DNA of 64,000 nt from Bacteroides ihuae (lineage in GTDB: Bacteria > Bacteroidota > Bacteroidia > Bacteroidales > Bacteroidaceae): assembly GCF_900104585.1 (NCBI RefSeq), contig NZ_FNVX01000005.1, positions 620,001 through 684,000 on the forward strand, written 5' to 3'. A model generated the notes under the pieces. The model had not been told where the DNA came from. It saw nothing but the letters and a program-made list of their open reading frames with translations, and did not search any database. A program made the position numbers and the translations under genes. This document shows positions 27,184 to 36,286 of this stretch, piece by piece (the stretch's first letter is position 1; every line of letters begins with the position of its first letter).

Positions 27184-30100
27184 ATGAATCCCCGCTTATC
27201 CATAATTACTTTGTGCCTGCTGTTTGCGTCAGCCTTTTTTTCATGTGTAGACATGGCACCTACCAAAGAAGTGCGATTCATTGATTCTCTCAATCAACAA
27301 GCTTATCTTTTCCGTTATAAGAATATTGATTCATCGTTTTGGTTTGCTCAAGAAGCTTATCGTGAAGTTAGTTTGTATAGCCAAGGGAAAGCCGAAGCTT
27401 GTAATAACTTGGCCTTTTGCGCTTTTATGCGGATGAATTTTGAGATGGCCGAACGATTGCATAAGCAAGCGTATGATCTGACCAAAAATGAGCTTGAACT
27501 ACTGATTGCTGATGTTGGACTAATGAAGGTCTATCAGCGAACAGCAATGAATAAAGAATTCTATGATTATCGTAACAGTGCCATTAGACGCATGAAACGA
27601 ATAGATGAGGACCGTAATTTATTTGTAGATAGTCATGAGCGAACTCGTTTAAATTACGCTTTTTCCGAATTTTCCATCGTTTCGGCCATTTATTACTTTT
27701 ATCTTCAACAACAGCCTGAGGCTGTGGCTTCGCTCAACGAAATTAAATTGGAGGACGATTTGGCTGCTGATACAAGTCAGTTACTTTATTATCATTATAT
27801 TAAAGGATCGGCAGCCCTGTGTGGCGGTGAAACCCCTGAACTCCGTAAGATAAACGAGTTTGATGAATTGTATACTACGTGGCGTATGGCTTCTCAACAT
27901 AAATATGTCTATTTTGAAGGTAATGGTATACAAGGGTTGGCCAATCTTATGATAACTCCTGGCAATTTTGCTTTATTTCAAACCAGGCGTCTGCATGCAT
28001 TGAATCAATTTGGAGTTAACATCGATACTTTATTACCTCTACGTTTAGCCGAAATTTCATTGAAAAAGTTTCGCCGCTACAATGATCTCTATCAAATAGC
28101 AGCGGCATACGTTACTATTGGGAAATATCTCAATACTCATGGCCGCTATTCTGAAGCACTCGATACACTCACTAAGGCACTTAATTGCGTCAACTATCAT
28201 CATCAACTTTATTATTCACAACATCATGATTCGCTGCATGTAGATATCTTAAGGCCTTTTATTGACAGAGATACTCTTTATACCGAACTTAGCTGGATGG
28301 GTAAAGGGAAAATAAAGACTGTACCCGAATGGATATCTCGCATTCGTGAACAGTTGAGTGTATCGTATGCAGGTATGGGCATGAAAATTCCTTCGGACTA
28401 TAATCGTAATATCTACCTTGCTATCTTGGAATATACCCGGCAAGATAAATTATTTGAGAGCCGTTATCAAGCGCTAGAACTGGAATCAAGGCAACTCAAT
28501 TTACTACTTTTTTTTGTAATACTAGGATTACTGTGTGTACTTGTTCTATTTTGGATATTTAATAAGCGTTCTAAAAAACGGAACTTGATGCATATATCCC
28601 GATTGAAACTCACGTTAGATATTTGCCAAAAAATAACAGCATCTATCCCTGCTACGATTTCTGAAGAGGAGGAAATAGTGCAGGCTATTACTGTGGCTAT
28701 TCAGCCAGATATGGAGAAACTGTTTGGAGTCAGAGCTATCTCTGTTAAGTTGGGAGATGGAGAACGTATGGCTGTAGATGATCATATTATCAATGAATTT
28801 CTAAAGTCGGATTTTAGTCTCTATGTGCCAGATAAAGAATTGCCTATCGGATTACTAACGCTTTATACCCTTCGTAAATTGACGAAAGATGAACACGCAC
28901 TGATTCGTGTTATCACGCCCTACATAGCGTGGGCTCTTGATAATGGCATGACGTTTATATCTTTGGGTGATGAACAAAAGATACTAGAAAAGCAACGTTA
29001 CGTTTACGAACAGCACATTGCACGGAATAAACGTCAAAACCTAATAAAAAAGTCGTGTATGGCTATTGTTAATGGTATAAATCCTTATATAGACAGAATT
29101 ATCAATGAAACACATAAGCTTACTAATAAAGGATTTATCAATAGTGCGACGATTAAAAATGAAAAAATTCAGTATATCGATGAATTAGTAACGACCATCA
29201 ATGAATACAATGATATACTGGCACTTTGGATAAAGATGAAGCAAGGTACACTGAGCTTGAATATAGAAAACTTTATGCTTGATGAGCTTTTTCTTCTGGT
29301 TGGTAAAGGGCGCAGAACATTCGATATGAAACATCAGGTACTTGATATAAGACCTACAGATGCCGTTGTAAAAGCTGATAAAGCACTTACGCTCTTTATG
29401 ATTAATACACTGACCGAAAATGCTCGTAAATATACTGCAGAAGGTGGTACAATACGTGTCGGTGCGCGTGTTACGGATGAATATGTGGAAATTTCGATAG
29501 AAGATAACGGAAGTGGACTTTCGGCTGCTGATGTGGCTCGTATTTTAGGCGAAAAGGTATATGACTCTCGCATAATAGGTCTCGATAATACCGCTAATCC
29601 CGAAGAATTGAAACAAAACAAGGGAAGTGGCTTTGGTCTGATGAACTGCAAGGGAATAATTGAAAAATACAGAAAGACAAATGGCCTGTTTCGTGTATGC
29701 CAATTTAGTGTGGAGAGTACTGTCGGTAAGGGGAGCCGCTTTTATTTCCGTTTGCCTCAAGGCGTGCGAAAAATGCTAAGTGTTCTAACGTTTTTTCTGT
29801 TATCTGCAACATTTGTGTCATGTAATAATGACTCTTCTTCGATGAAAGATTCTGTCTCAACAGACTCTGTTACTACTGATTCTGCAAAAGGATATGAAAC
29901 ATTGCTTAATGAAGCTTCGCTCTTTGCCGATACGGCTTATTATTGCAATGTGATAGAAGATTATTCACTTGCTCTGCAGTTTGCTGATTCGGCTATAAAT
30001 CGATTGAATCGTCATTATAAAAAATATGCCCGTTTTCCACATGCTTACATGAGTTTGTATGGAGATGGAAGAACACCTGCCGAGATTGAATGGTGGAATA

Positions 30101-31641
30101 CGATGTTTGATTCCGATTTTCATGTTATTCTTGATATTCGTAATGAAGCATCCGTTTCGCTGTTAGCTTTGAAGAAATGGGAAGCTTACGGTTATAACAA
30201 CGCTGCTTATACTTCTCTCTATAAACTGTTGGGTGAAGACCAATCGCTCGAAGACTACTGCAGGCAGTTAGAAAGATCCACAACAAACAAGTCTGTAGGC
30301 ATCATTCTTTGTTTGTTTTTGCTTACTTCTTTGCTTATAGGTTACTATATTATATATGTGCGTAAGAGGTTAATCAATAGATTTAATCTTGAGCAAGTGC
30401 TGGAAGTCAATAAGACTGTATTTGCTTCCTCTCTGTTGCGCTCGCAAGAAACAACGGAAGTAGTGCTTCGGGAAGAAGAAACACTGAAAGAAATCCCTCA
30501 ACATATTGTAGATAAGTCGTTTGATTCAGTCAACGAACTCTTGATGATAGACAGTATTGGAATTGCTGTTTATAACGAAACGGCTCATAAGTTGGAGTTT
30601 ACGTCCAATCCTCGAAGCGAAGCAATGCCGCATGTTGTGCAATGTTGCTTCGATGAACAAACTCATTTGTATGAGGATACTCTTCAAGCACTTCCATTGA
30701 TCGTTGATGCGGGAAGTAATAGACAATGTGTGGGCGTGCTTACTATTGGTAAACAAGAGCGGGGAGATCAAGAAGCTGATCGTCTGCTAATAGAACTAAT
30801 CGCTCGATACGTAGCTATTGTGGTATTTAATGCTGTAGTAAAACTGGCAATGAGATATAGGGATATTGAATCGGCCCATGAAGAAACCCGTCGCGCGTCT
30901 TTGGAAGATAACTTGCTACATGTGCAAAACATGGTGTTGGATAATTGCCTCTCCACCATTAAGCACGAAACCATCTATTACCCGAACAAGATAAAACAGA
31001 TTATAGATAAGACCCAATTACAGAATCTCTCACCTGCAGAAGAAAAAGAAAATATAGAAGCAATTGCCGAATTGATAGAATACTATAAAGGAATTTTCAC
31101 GATACTCAGTTCGTGTGCTTCACGACAGTTAGAAGAAGTTACTTTTCGTCGTTCGACTATATGTGTCACAGATCTTTTTGAACATGCAGAGAAATATTTT
31201 CGCAAGATGAGTAAGAATCATCCGAATCGGATCTTTCTTTCTTTTCAACCAGTGGAAGCTTTGGTGATGGGGGATTTACAATTGCTCTGTTTTTTATTCG
31301 AAAATCTTATAGACGAAGCTTTATCTGCTCCTTGCGATGGAGAACTAGAATTGCAAGCCCGATTCGATGGAGAATATGTACGATTCTTATTTACCGACAA
31401 ACGTCGGCAGAAGACCGTAGAAGAACTGAATCAACTATTTTATCCCAATCTTAGTCGAATGACAGCTGGTGTGCAAGGTGAGTTAGCCGGTACGGAATAT
31501 TTGGTGTGTAAGCAGATTATTCGTGATCATGATGAATTTGCTCTTCGGCGCGGTTGTCGCATCAATGCCGAGCCTGCAGTTGGTGGAGGATTCACGGTTT
31601 ATTTCACTATTCCTAAACGAGAAACTAAAGTAATAAAATAA
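27184..31641 (+). CDS. Double-module sensor histidine kinase-like protein (DUF5112/DUF5113 type)
   Basis: 1485-residue protein that contains two sensor units in one chain. Unit 1: lipobox-like LFASAFFSC, TPR-like helical region (about 30-430), membrane helix (about 438-460), cytoplasmic dimerisation-like region, and an HATPase with NTLTENARKYTAEGG, SIEDNGSGLS and GSGFGLMNCKGI (about 735-860). Unit 2 starts at M864 with another lipobox, LLSATFVSCNN, then a short periplasmic part, a membrane helix (about 1037-1060), a GAF-like region, a helix pair with STIKHETIYYPNKI whose H1261 could be the phospho-acceptor, and a degenerate HATPase (LFENLIDEA). It sits 6 bp ahead of a response regulator gene. 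I recall such proteins in Bacteroides as DUF5112/DUF5113 proteins; the ligand is unknown. Confidence 0.8.
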   Translation: MNPRLSIITLCLLFASAFFSCVDMAPTKEVRFIDSLNQQAYLFRYKNIDSSFWFAQEAYREVSLYSQGKAEACNNLAFCAFMRMNFEMAERLHKQAYDLTKNELELLIADVGLMKVYQRTAMNKEFYDYRNSAIRRMKRIDEDRNLFVDSHERTRLNYAFSEFSIVSAIYYFYLQQQPEAVASLNEIKLEDDLAADTSQLLYYHYIKGSAALCGGETPELRKINEFDELYTTWRMASQHKYVYFEGNGIQGLANLMITPGNFALFQTRRLHALNQFGVNIDTLLPLRLAEISLKKFRRYNDLYQIAAAYVTIGKYLNTHGRYSEALDTLTKALNCVNYHHQLYYSQHHDSLHVDILRPFIDRDTLYTELSWMGKGKIKTVPEWISRIREQLSVSYAGMGMKIPSDYNRNIYLAILEYTRQDKLFESRYQALELESRQLNLLLFFVILGLLCVLVLFWIFNKRSKKRNLMHISRLKLTLDICQKITASIPATISEEEEIVQAITVAIQPDMEKLFGVRAISVKLGDGERMAVDDHIINEFLKSDFSLYVPDKELPIGLLTLYTLRKLTKDEHALIRVITPYIAWALDNGMTFISLGDEQKILEKQRYVYEQHIARNKRQNLIKKSCMAIVNGINPYIDRIINETHKLTNKGFINSATIKNEKIQYIDELVTTINEYNDILALWIKMKQGTLSLNIENFMLDELFLLVGKGRRTFDMKHQVLDIRPTDAVVKADKALTLFMINTLTENARKYTAEGGTIRVGARVTDEYVEISIEDNGSGLSAADVARILGEKVYDSRIIGLDNTANPEELKQNKGSGFGLMNCKGIIEKYRKTNGLFRVCQFSVESTVGKGSRFYFRLPQGVRKMLSVLTFFLLSATFVSCNNDSSSMKDSVSTDSVTTDSAKGYETLLNEASLFADTAYYCNVIEDYSLALQFADSAINRLNRHYKKYARFPHAYMSLYGDGRTPAEIEWWNTMFDSDFHVILDIRNEASVSLLALKKWEAYGYNNAAYTSLYKLLGEDQSLEDYCRQLERSTTNKSVGIILCLFLLTSLLIGYYIIYVRKRLINRFNLEQVLEVNKTVFASSLLRSQETTEVVLREEETLKEIPQHIVDKSFDSVNELLMIDSIGIAVYNETAHKLEFTSNPRSEAMPHVVQCCFDEQTHLYEDTLQALPLIVDAGSNRQCVGVLTIGKQERGDQEADRLLIELIARYVAIVVFNAVVKLAMRYRDIESAHEETRRASLEDNLLHVQNMVLDNCLSTIKHETIYYPNKIKQIIDKTQLQNLSPAEEKENIEAIAELIEYYKGIFTILSSCASRQLEEVTFRRSTICVTDLFEHAEKYFRKMSKNHPNRIFLSFQPVEALVMGDLQLLCFLFENLIDEALSAPCDGELELQARFDGEYVRFLFTDKRRQKTVEELNQLFYPNLSRMTAGVQGELAGTEYLVCKQIIRDHDEFALRRGCRINAEPAVGGGFTVYFTIPKRETKVIK

Positions 31642-31647
31642 AGAAAG

Positions 31648-32376
31648 ATGGAAAAAAAACAGTTTAAAGTAATTATAGTGGAAGACGTTAAACTCGAACT
31701 GAAAGGAACCGAAGAAATCTTTCGTCATGAAATACCCAATGCAGAAGTCATCGGCACAGCTATGACCGAGAAAGAGTTTTGGCCTCTTATTGATGACCGG
31801 CGGCCCGATATGGTTTTGCTTGATCTTGGCTTAGGGGGTTCTACTACGATAGGTGTTGATATCTGTCGCAACATCTATAAGCGATATCCTGATGTGCGAG
31901 TACTTATTTTTACCGGCGAAATTTTGAACGAAAAACTTTGGGTAGATGTGCTTGATGCAGGAGCTGAAGGCATTATTCTAAAGACAGGTGAATTGCTTAC
32001 TAAAACTGACGTACAAGCTGTAATGGACGGTAAAAAATTAGTGTTCAATTATCCAATTCTTGAAAAGATAGTAGATCGGTTCAAAAAATCTGTATCCAAT
32101 GATGCGCGTAGGCAAGAGGCTGTTATCGGCTATGATATTGATGAATATGATGAACGCTTTCTGCGTCACTTGGCTTTGGGGTATACCAAAGATATGATCG
32201 CAGCTCTCAAAGGTATGCCTTTTGGGGTGAAGTCGCTCGAGAAAAGACAAAACGATCTTGTGGGTAGGCTTTTTGCAGAAAGAGATAGGATAGGAGTGAA
32301 TGCTACCCGCCTCGTTGTTAGAGCTCTCGAACTTCGCATTATCGATATTGATAACCTTGAAGCAGATGAAGAATAA
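31648..32376 (+). CDS. Response regulator with atypical C-terminal HTH-like domain
   Basis: 242-residue partner of the sensor kinase encoded just upstream. Receiver domain about 8-130: acidic pair in VEDVKLEL, phospho-acceptor D59 in PDMVLLDLGLGG, Thr in LIFTGE and Lys in IILKTGE. The C-terminal ~90 residues (DERFLRHLALGYTKDMIAAL, LEKRQNDLVGRLFAERDRIG) look like a diverged LuxR-type four-helix DNA-binding unit. Pfam has a family DUF5932 for this kind of tail, by memory. The 3' end overlaps the AbgT start by 11 bp, so sensor, regulator and transporter form one operon. Confidence 0.88.
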   Translation: MEKKQFKVIIVEDVKLELKGTEEIFRHEIPNAEVIGTAMTEKEFWPLIDDRRPDMVLLDLGLGGSTTIGVDICRNIYKRYPDVRVLIFTGEILNEKLWVDVLDAGAEGIILKTGELLTKTDVQAVMDGKKLVFNYPILEKIVDRFKKSVSNDARRQEAVIGYDIDEYDERFLRHLALGYTKDMIAALKGMPFGVKSLEKRQNDLVGRLFAERDRIGVNATRLVVRALELRIIDIDNLEADEE

Positions 32377-33820
32377 GTGGCGCATGCCTCATCCCGCTAC
32401 GATGTTCTTCTTGCTTACGTTGGTCATCGTGTTTTTTTCGTGGATCTTTGATATCTACGGGCTGAATGTTGTCCATCCTCAGACAGGAGATGAAATTCGT
32501 GTGCAAAGTCTGCTGAGTCCTGAAAGTATCCGTTGGTTACTGCGTAATGTAGTTACAAACTTTACAGGCTTTGTTCCCTTGGGATTGGTCATTGTCGCTC
32601 TTTTTGGTGTTGGAGTAGCTCAACATTCAGGCTTCATCGGAGCATGCATTCGCCGCGGAGTAAGGAAGCGGCCCAATCCACGCCGAATCATCCTTTGGGT
32701 TATCTTTTTGGGAGTGCTTTCCAACGTGCTGGGTGATGCAGGATATATTATTCTGCTACCTATAGCAGCCACCCTATTCTATTCCGTCGGGCTTCATCCG
32801 ATAGCCGGTATTATCACTGCTTATGTCTCTGTGACTTGTGGCTATAGCGCTAATATAATGCTTGCTACACTGGACCCTTTGATGGCAACTATAACGCAAG
32901 ATGCAGCCTTAAACACATCGCGCTTCAGTGAGAATATTGGCCCTCTTTCTAATTACTATTTTATGTTCGTTTCGACTTTTCTAATAGCTGGTATCATCTA
33001 CTTTGTTACGCGTAGGCACCTACTTCCCATTCTAGGAGAGTACAATGGTAATATACATGCTGAAGGGTATAAACCACTCTCACGTAAAGAGCGCAGAGCA
33101 CTTATCATATCTTTACTGATAGGTATACTTTACCTAATCGTAATTCTTTTAGCTACTTTCTCTCCCTGGGGTATACTGCGTGGCGTAAATGGAGGACTTA
33201 TTCGCTCTCCTTTTATCATGGGTATTCTATTTCTTATCTCTTTCGGTGCAGGACTTATGGGCATGGTTTACGGTTTTGCTTCTGGGCGCTATCGTACTGA
33301 TGCTGATGTTATCGAAGGTCTGATAGAACCAATGAAGATGTTAAGCATTTATTTGGTGATAGCTTTTTTTGCCGCTCAAATGTTTGCTTGCTTAGAGTAT
33401 TCTCATTTAGATAAATGTTTGGCTATTGGTGGTGCTGATATTCTTTTATCTTTTGATATAAGTAATATGGGAATCCTTTTATTATTTATATTGTTCACTG
33501 CTGTAATCAATCTTATAATGGTGTCATCCACAACTAAATGGGCTTTTATGGCTTTTATTTTCGTTCCAGTATTTCAGCGGCTTGGTATTGCTCCTGAACT
33601 AACGCAGTGTGCTTATCGGATAGGTGATAGTTCAACCAACGCTCTTACACCTTTCTTATTTTATATGCCATTGGTGCTTAGTTATATGCAGTATTACGAA
33701 CGACAAGTCAGTTACGGAATATTGCTCAAGTACACTTGGCGATACTCTGTTTATATCCTTCTAGTTTGGACACTTCTTTTTTTTCTTTGGTACATAAGTG
33801 GTTTACCCTTAGGATTATAG
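32366..33820 (+). CDS. AbgT family transporter
   Basis: Inner-membrane transporter of 484 residues. I prefer ATG 32366 (MKNKWRMPHPATMFF) to the upstream ATG at 32300 because the extra 22 residues would lie deep in the regulator gene. About 11-13 membrane helices are predicted. Family motifs include NFTGFVPLGLVIVALFGVGV, the VLGDAGYIILLPI hairpin and GDSSTNALTPFLFYMPLVL. AbgT members export or import p-aminobenzoyl-glutamate and related aromatic acids, and some give sulfonamide resistance. The substrate here is unknown. The 11-bp overlap with the response regulator gene implies coupled control by the double sensor. Confidence 0.92.
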   Translation: MKNKWRMPHPATMFFLLTLVIVFFSWIFDIYGLNVVHPQTGDEIRVQSLLSPESIRWLLRNVVTNFTGFVPLGLVIVALFGVGVAQHSGFIGACIRRGVRKRPNPRRIILWVIFLGVLSNVLGDAGYIILLPIAATLFYSVGLHPIAGIITAYVSVTCGYSANIMLATLDPLMATITQDAALNTSRFSENIGPLSNYYFMFVSTFLIAGIIYFVTRRHLLPILGEYNGNIHAEGYKPLSRKERRALIISLLIGILYLIVILLATFSPWGILRGVNGGLIRSPFIMGILFLISFGAGLMGMVYGFASGRYRTDADVIEGLIEPMKMLSIYLVIAFFAAQMFACLEYSHLDKCLAIGGADILLSFDISNMGILLLFILFTAVINLIMVSSTTKWAFMAFIFVPVFQRLGIAPELTQCAYRIGDSSTNALTPFLFYMPLVLSYMQYYERQVSYGILLKYTWRYSVYILLVWTLLFFLWYISGLPLGL

Positions 33821-33863
33821 CTTTGGTTCGGGAGAAAAGTAGATAAAAAAGTAGCTGAATCAT

Positions 33864-33893
33864 TTTGAAATTTCATAAAAAGCACTACCTTTG
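33864..33893 (+). promoter_or_regulatory. Promoter of tRNA-Arg
   Basis: TTTG (33864-33867) and TACCTTTG (33886-33893) are 18 bp apart, a nearly ideal Bacteroides promoter; the tRNA starts at 33919. Confidence 0.8.
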
Positions 33894-33918
33894 CACCGCA
33901 TTTAAGGCATTTAAGGCC

Positions 33919-33992
<74 letters not shown>

Positions 33993-34000
33993 CATCAGTT

Positions 34001-34035
34001 AACGAGCTGTAAGTCAATGATTTACAGCTCGTTTT
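34001..34035 (+). terminator. Terminator of tRNA-Arg
   Basis: AACGAGCTGTAA (34001-34012) and TTACAGCTCGTT (34022-34033) form a perfect 12-bp stem followed by TTTTC. Confidence 0.92.
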
Positions 34036-34135
34036 CTCATACTCAAAATATTGAAATATTTTCCCAAGAAATGGCTAATTTACCCATATATAAGCAAACT
34101 GCTTGTCGAAATGTTTGTCGAAAAATACTAAGATT

Positions 34136-34390
34136 ATGGCAGTACTTCATTTAGCAATCTTGAAGTCAATACAAAATTCAAATGGAAAATCCCCGTACTT
34201 ATCGCAGTTACACAGCGTAGAGAGGTTCGTTGCATTAAAACCGGTTATGTAGTAGATGAGCTCTATCGGCTCGATAATGGGTTGATTGCTTGTCGAAAAG
34301 ACGCAAAAGCGATGAATCAGCATCTAAAGTATGTTCTTTCAGGGTATCATGGAGAAGCTTGATAGCATTCTGGATCTGCATGTGTGTAAT
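34136..34390 (+). pseudogene. Frameshifted N-terminal fragment of a tyrosine-type integrase
   Basis: A start MAVLHLAILKS at ATG 34136 runs into a +1/-1 shift. Another frame then reads WKIPVLIAVTQRREVRCIKT and GYVVDELYRLDNGLIACRKD, ending AMNQHLKYVLSGYHGEA at a stop at 34360. A third change of frame restores EKLDSILDLHVCNM. This order (arm-type DNA-binding strand-strand-helix, RxVRxIKTGYxVD, then a K/R-D-A helix) matches the N-terminal Arm domain of Bacteroidota phage/ICE integrases. The SAM-like and catalytic domains are absent. It reads away from tRNA-Arg, as integrases next to their attachment site do. The rest of the 33992-34394 gap holds only the tRNA terminator. Confidence 0.72.
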
Positions 34391-34393
34391 ATG

Positions 34394-35386
34394 CTACAAA
34401 TCAATAGCATCATGAAGTATTGAAAATGACTTCAACTTCGCGTCCCTATCGTAAATATTGCTCGAAACCATCAGTTCATCAATTCCGGTTTCAGAGATAA
34501 ATTGGGACAGCTTGTTTCTCAAAGTATCCTTTCCTCCTGTAAAAGTGCAAGCCATCATACTATTTACTGCTGAACGCACTGCTGAAATTCGATAAGCTTC
34601 TGGTAATTTCCCCGGCGGCTGTATGGGTTTGCGTGAATTAGTAACCAGCCCAAGAAATAGCATTATTAAGCTTGTTGACAGAAATTCTGCTTCTTCATCG
34701 GTTTCACCGGCAAACACATTGACACATGCCATTACATAAGGCTGCTTTAACTGTTTGGAGGATTTGAAGTTATTACGGTATATCTCGATTGCCATACGGA
34801 ATTGTGCAGGAGCAAAATGAGCGGCAAACGCATAAGGCAATCCCATTTCTGCTGCAAGGTAAGCACTGTCAGTACTTGAACCTAGAATCCAAAGCGGTAT
34901 GTCTAGTCCTTCGCCCGGGAAAGCTCGTACCTTTGAGGAACTGTTCTCTTTGCTAAAATAAGCCTGCAATTGCTTAATATCGCTAGGAAAATCATAGGTT
35001 GTAGCCATATTGTTTCGCCTTAATGCCATAGCTGTTAACTGGTCTGTTCCTGGCGCACGACCCAACCCGAGATCGATCCTTCCCGGATAAATTGTGTCCA
35101 AAGTTCCAAATTGTTCCGCTATCACTAATGGACTGTGGTTCGGTAACATGATCCCTCCTGACCCAACACGAATGCTACTCGTTTTAGAGGCAACCTGACC
35201 TATTAATACCGCTGTAGCAGAACTCGCGATATATTCAATATTATGATGTTCTGCCATCCAAATACGTTTGTATCCTAGGGATTCAGTGTGTTTAGCTACT
35301 TCAACAGTCCGTTCGATGGCACTGCGCAGATTTCCTCCTTCAACAACTGTTGCCAATTCAAGGACGGATAAGGGTATTTGATTCAT
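34394..35386 (-). CDS. LLM class flavin-dependent oxidoreductase
   Basis: Luciferase-like monooxygenase fold, 330 residues, cytoplasmic, expected to use FMN(H2) to oxidise an unknown small substrate. The family pattern is clear: [13 protein letters not shown], the RIWMAEHHN motif, the [26 protein letters not shown] region in two pieces at about 70-98, and [16 protein letters not shown]. The subgroup resembles the MsnO8/alkanal-type proteins common in firmicutes and Bacteroidota. It is transcribed alone toward the integrase relic and sits inside the decayed region between two tRNAs, so it may be acquired cargo (inference). Confidence 0.92.
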   Translation of the reverse strand: MNQIPLSVLELATVVEGGNLRSAIERTVEVAKHTESLGYKRIWMAEHHNIEYIASSATAVLIGQVASKTSSIRVGSGGIMLPNHSPLVIAEQFGTLDTIYPGRIDLGLGRAPGTDQLTAMALRRNNMATTYDFPSDIKQLQAYFSKENSSSKVRAFPGEGLDIPLWILGSSTDSAYLAAEMGLPYAFAAHFAPAQFRMAIEIYRNNFKSSKQLKQPYVMACVNVFAGETDEEAEFLSTSLIMLFLGLVTNSRKPIQPPGKLPEAYRISAVRSAVNSMMACTFTGGKDTLRNKLSQFISETGIDELMVSSNIYDRDAKLKSFSILHDAIDL

Positions 35387-35587
35387 TATTAGTGCTTTAA
35401 TGGGAAATGTGCCTTGTATTATATGAAATGAATTTCTAACTGTTAATCGGTTAGGAAAGTTAGAACAGTTGTAGACTTGAATAGTTCGGTTTTCTCACTA
35501 GTAAAAACAGGTAAATGTAGGAGCAACTGGAAGAGAGTGTTTCTTTGAGTGTCTGGTTCTAAATTTCAGCCTCTCTGATTTCAGAAA

Positions 35588-35743
35588 TCACCAACTTTCT
35601 CGTCTGGGTGGTACAAAGAGCATCGTGTATGACACAGATATAATTTCTGCGAATCGTTTTTGGCTGATTCCACGTGCTTGTAATTCATCTTTCAGCACAT
35701 CGCCGGGATGTGTGGGTGCGTATGGTCTTAACTTGTTGCTCAT
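35588..35743 (-). pseudogene. Truncated HigA-type antitoxin gene
   Basis: A 51-codon minus-strand reading frame starts MSNKLRPYAPTHPGDVLKDE, continues LQARGISQKRFAEIISVSYT and breaks after SYTML into FVPPRRESW and a stop. HPGxVLKDEL...GISQ+xxAExIxVSxxxL is the start of HigA-family antitoxins, which normally run ~100 residues with a complete HTH. The loss occurs inside the HTH (expected NEILNGKR-like sequence missing). No higB toxin is found beside it. The remaining part of the 35387-35952 gap shows no gene besides the tRNA-Pro terminator. Confidence 0.75.
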
Positions 35744-35873
35744 AGTTATTTTGTATTGCTCTTTAATCAGTTATTAATGCTGTCGAACAATTTGGCCGAA
35801 ATCTGTCATAAGATAGTTATAAGAAATACCCCATTTATATGCCCCGTAGAGGGTGCAAATAGCGTCTTTTTAA

Positions 35874-35910
35874 CATAAAAAAGAAGAGCCGGCACAAATT
35901 GTACCAGCTC
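35874..35910 (-). terminator. Terminator of tRNA-Pro
   Basis: On the minus strand GAGCTGGTACA (35910-35900) pairs with TGTGCCGGCTC (35896-35886) with two G-U pairs and a 3-nt loop, followed by a T-rich run to about 35874. It lies about 45 bp after the tRNA. Confidence 0.78.
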
Positions 35911-35952
35911 AACACTCTTCTAAATCATTGTATGTCAGGCTTTTAAGCCTTG

Positions 35953-36027
35953 TCGGGGTAGCGGGATTCGAACCCACGACCCCCTGCTCCCAAAGCAGGT
36001 GCGCTAACCGGACTGCGCTACACCCCG
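35953..36027 (-). tRNA. tRNA-Pro (anticodon TGG)
   Basis: 75-nt cloverleaf on the minus strand: acceptor CGGGGTG/TACCCCG, D arm with GCGC/GCGC, anticodon stem CCTGC/GCAGG with loop TTTGGGA (anticodon TGG), T stem GTGGG/CCCGC with loop TTCGAAT. CCA is not encoded. A near-perfect promoter lies upstream. Confidence 0.97.
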
Positions 36028-36062
36028 AATACTTTATTTGATTACCATCTTTAAAGCGAGTG

Positions 36063-36093
36063 CAAAGGTAGGGTTATTTTTTAAACTTGCAAA
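36063..36093 (-). promoter_or_regulatory. Promoter of tRNA-Pro
   Basis: On the minus strand TTTG (36093-36090) and TACCTTTG (36070-36063) are 19 bp apart. The tRNA begins 36 bp downstream of the -7 box. Confidence 0.8.
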
Positions 36094-36205
36094 TAATTGG
36101 CTAAAAAAAGTGCTTATTTATTTGACTTTTTTTTAGCCAATTTCATAAATCGTTGATTAGCAGTGTTTTCTATATTTGGCTTTATATAGCTCAATGTAGA
36201 AAGTT

Positions 36206-36286
36206 TTATGGCTCTTTTTCTGAGTGCTCGCAGTAGTCGTAACAACTGATGGGATGATAAGAGGAAATATTGTATAAAAGAGACTT
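36206..36286 (-). pseudogene. 3' remnant of a second sigZ gene
   Basis: The minus strand reads SSYHPISCYDYCEHSEKEP and then a stop codon. The intact SigZ encoded at 38701-39291 ends ISYHPISCCCCTEHTAKE. The DNA word AACTGATGGGATGATAAGA is identical in both places. No sigma factor domain remains, because the AraC gene begins directly next to the fragment. It is a relic of a paralogue that was lost, probably by recombination, on this side of the AraC/MATE pair. Confidence 0.68.

Noticed and set aside
35701..35709. CGCCGGGAT, identical to part of the tRNA-Arg 3' end (33982-33990), as a possible att repeat
   Set aside because: Only nine bases match and they fall within the conserved HPGDVL codons of the higA relic, so the match is better explained by coding sequence and chance.
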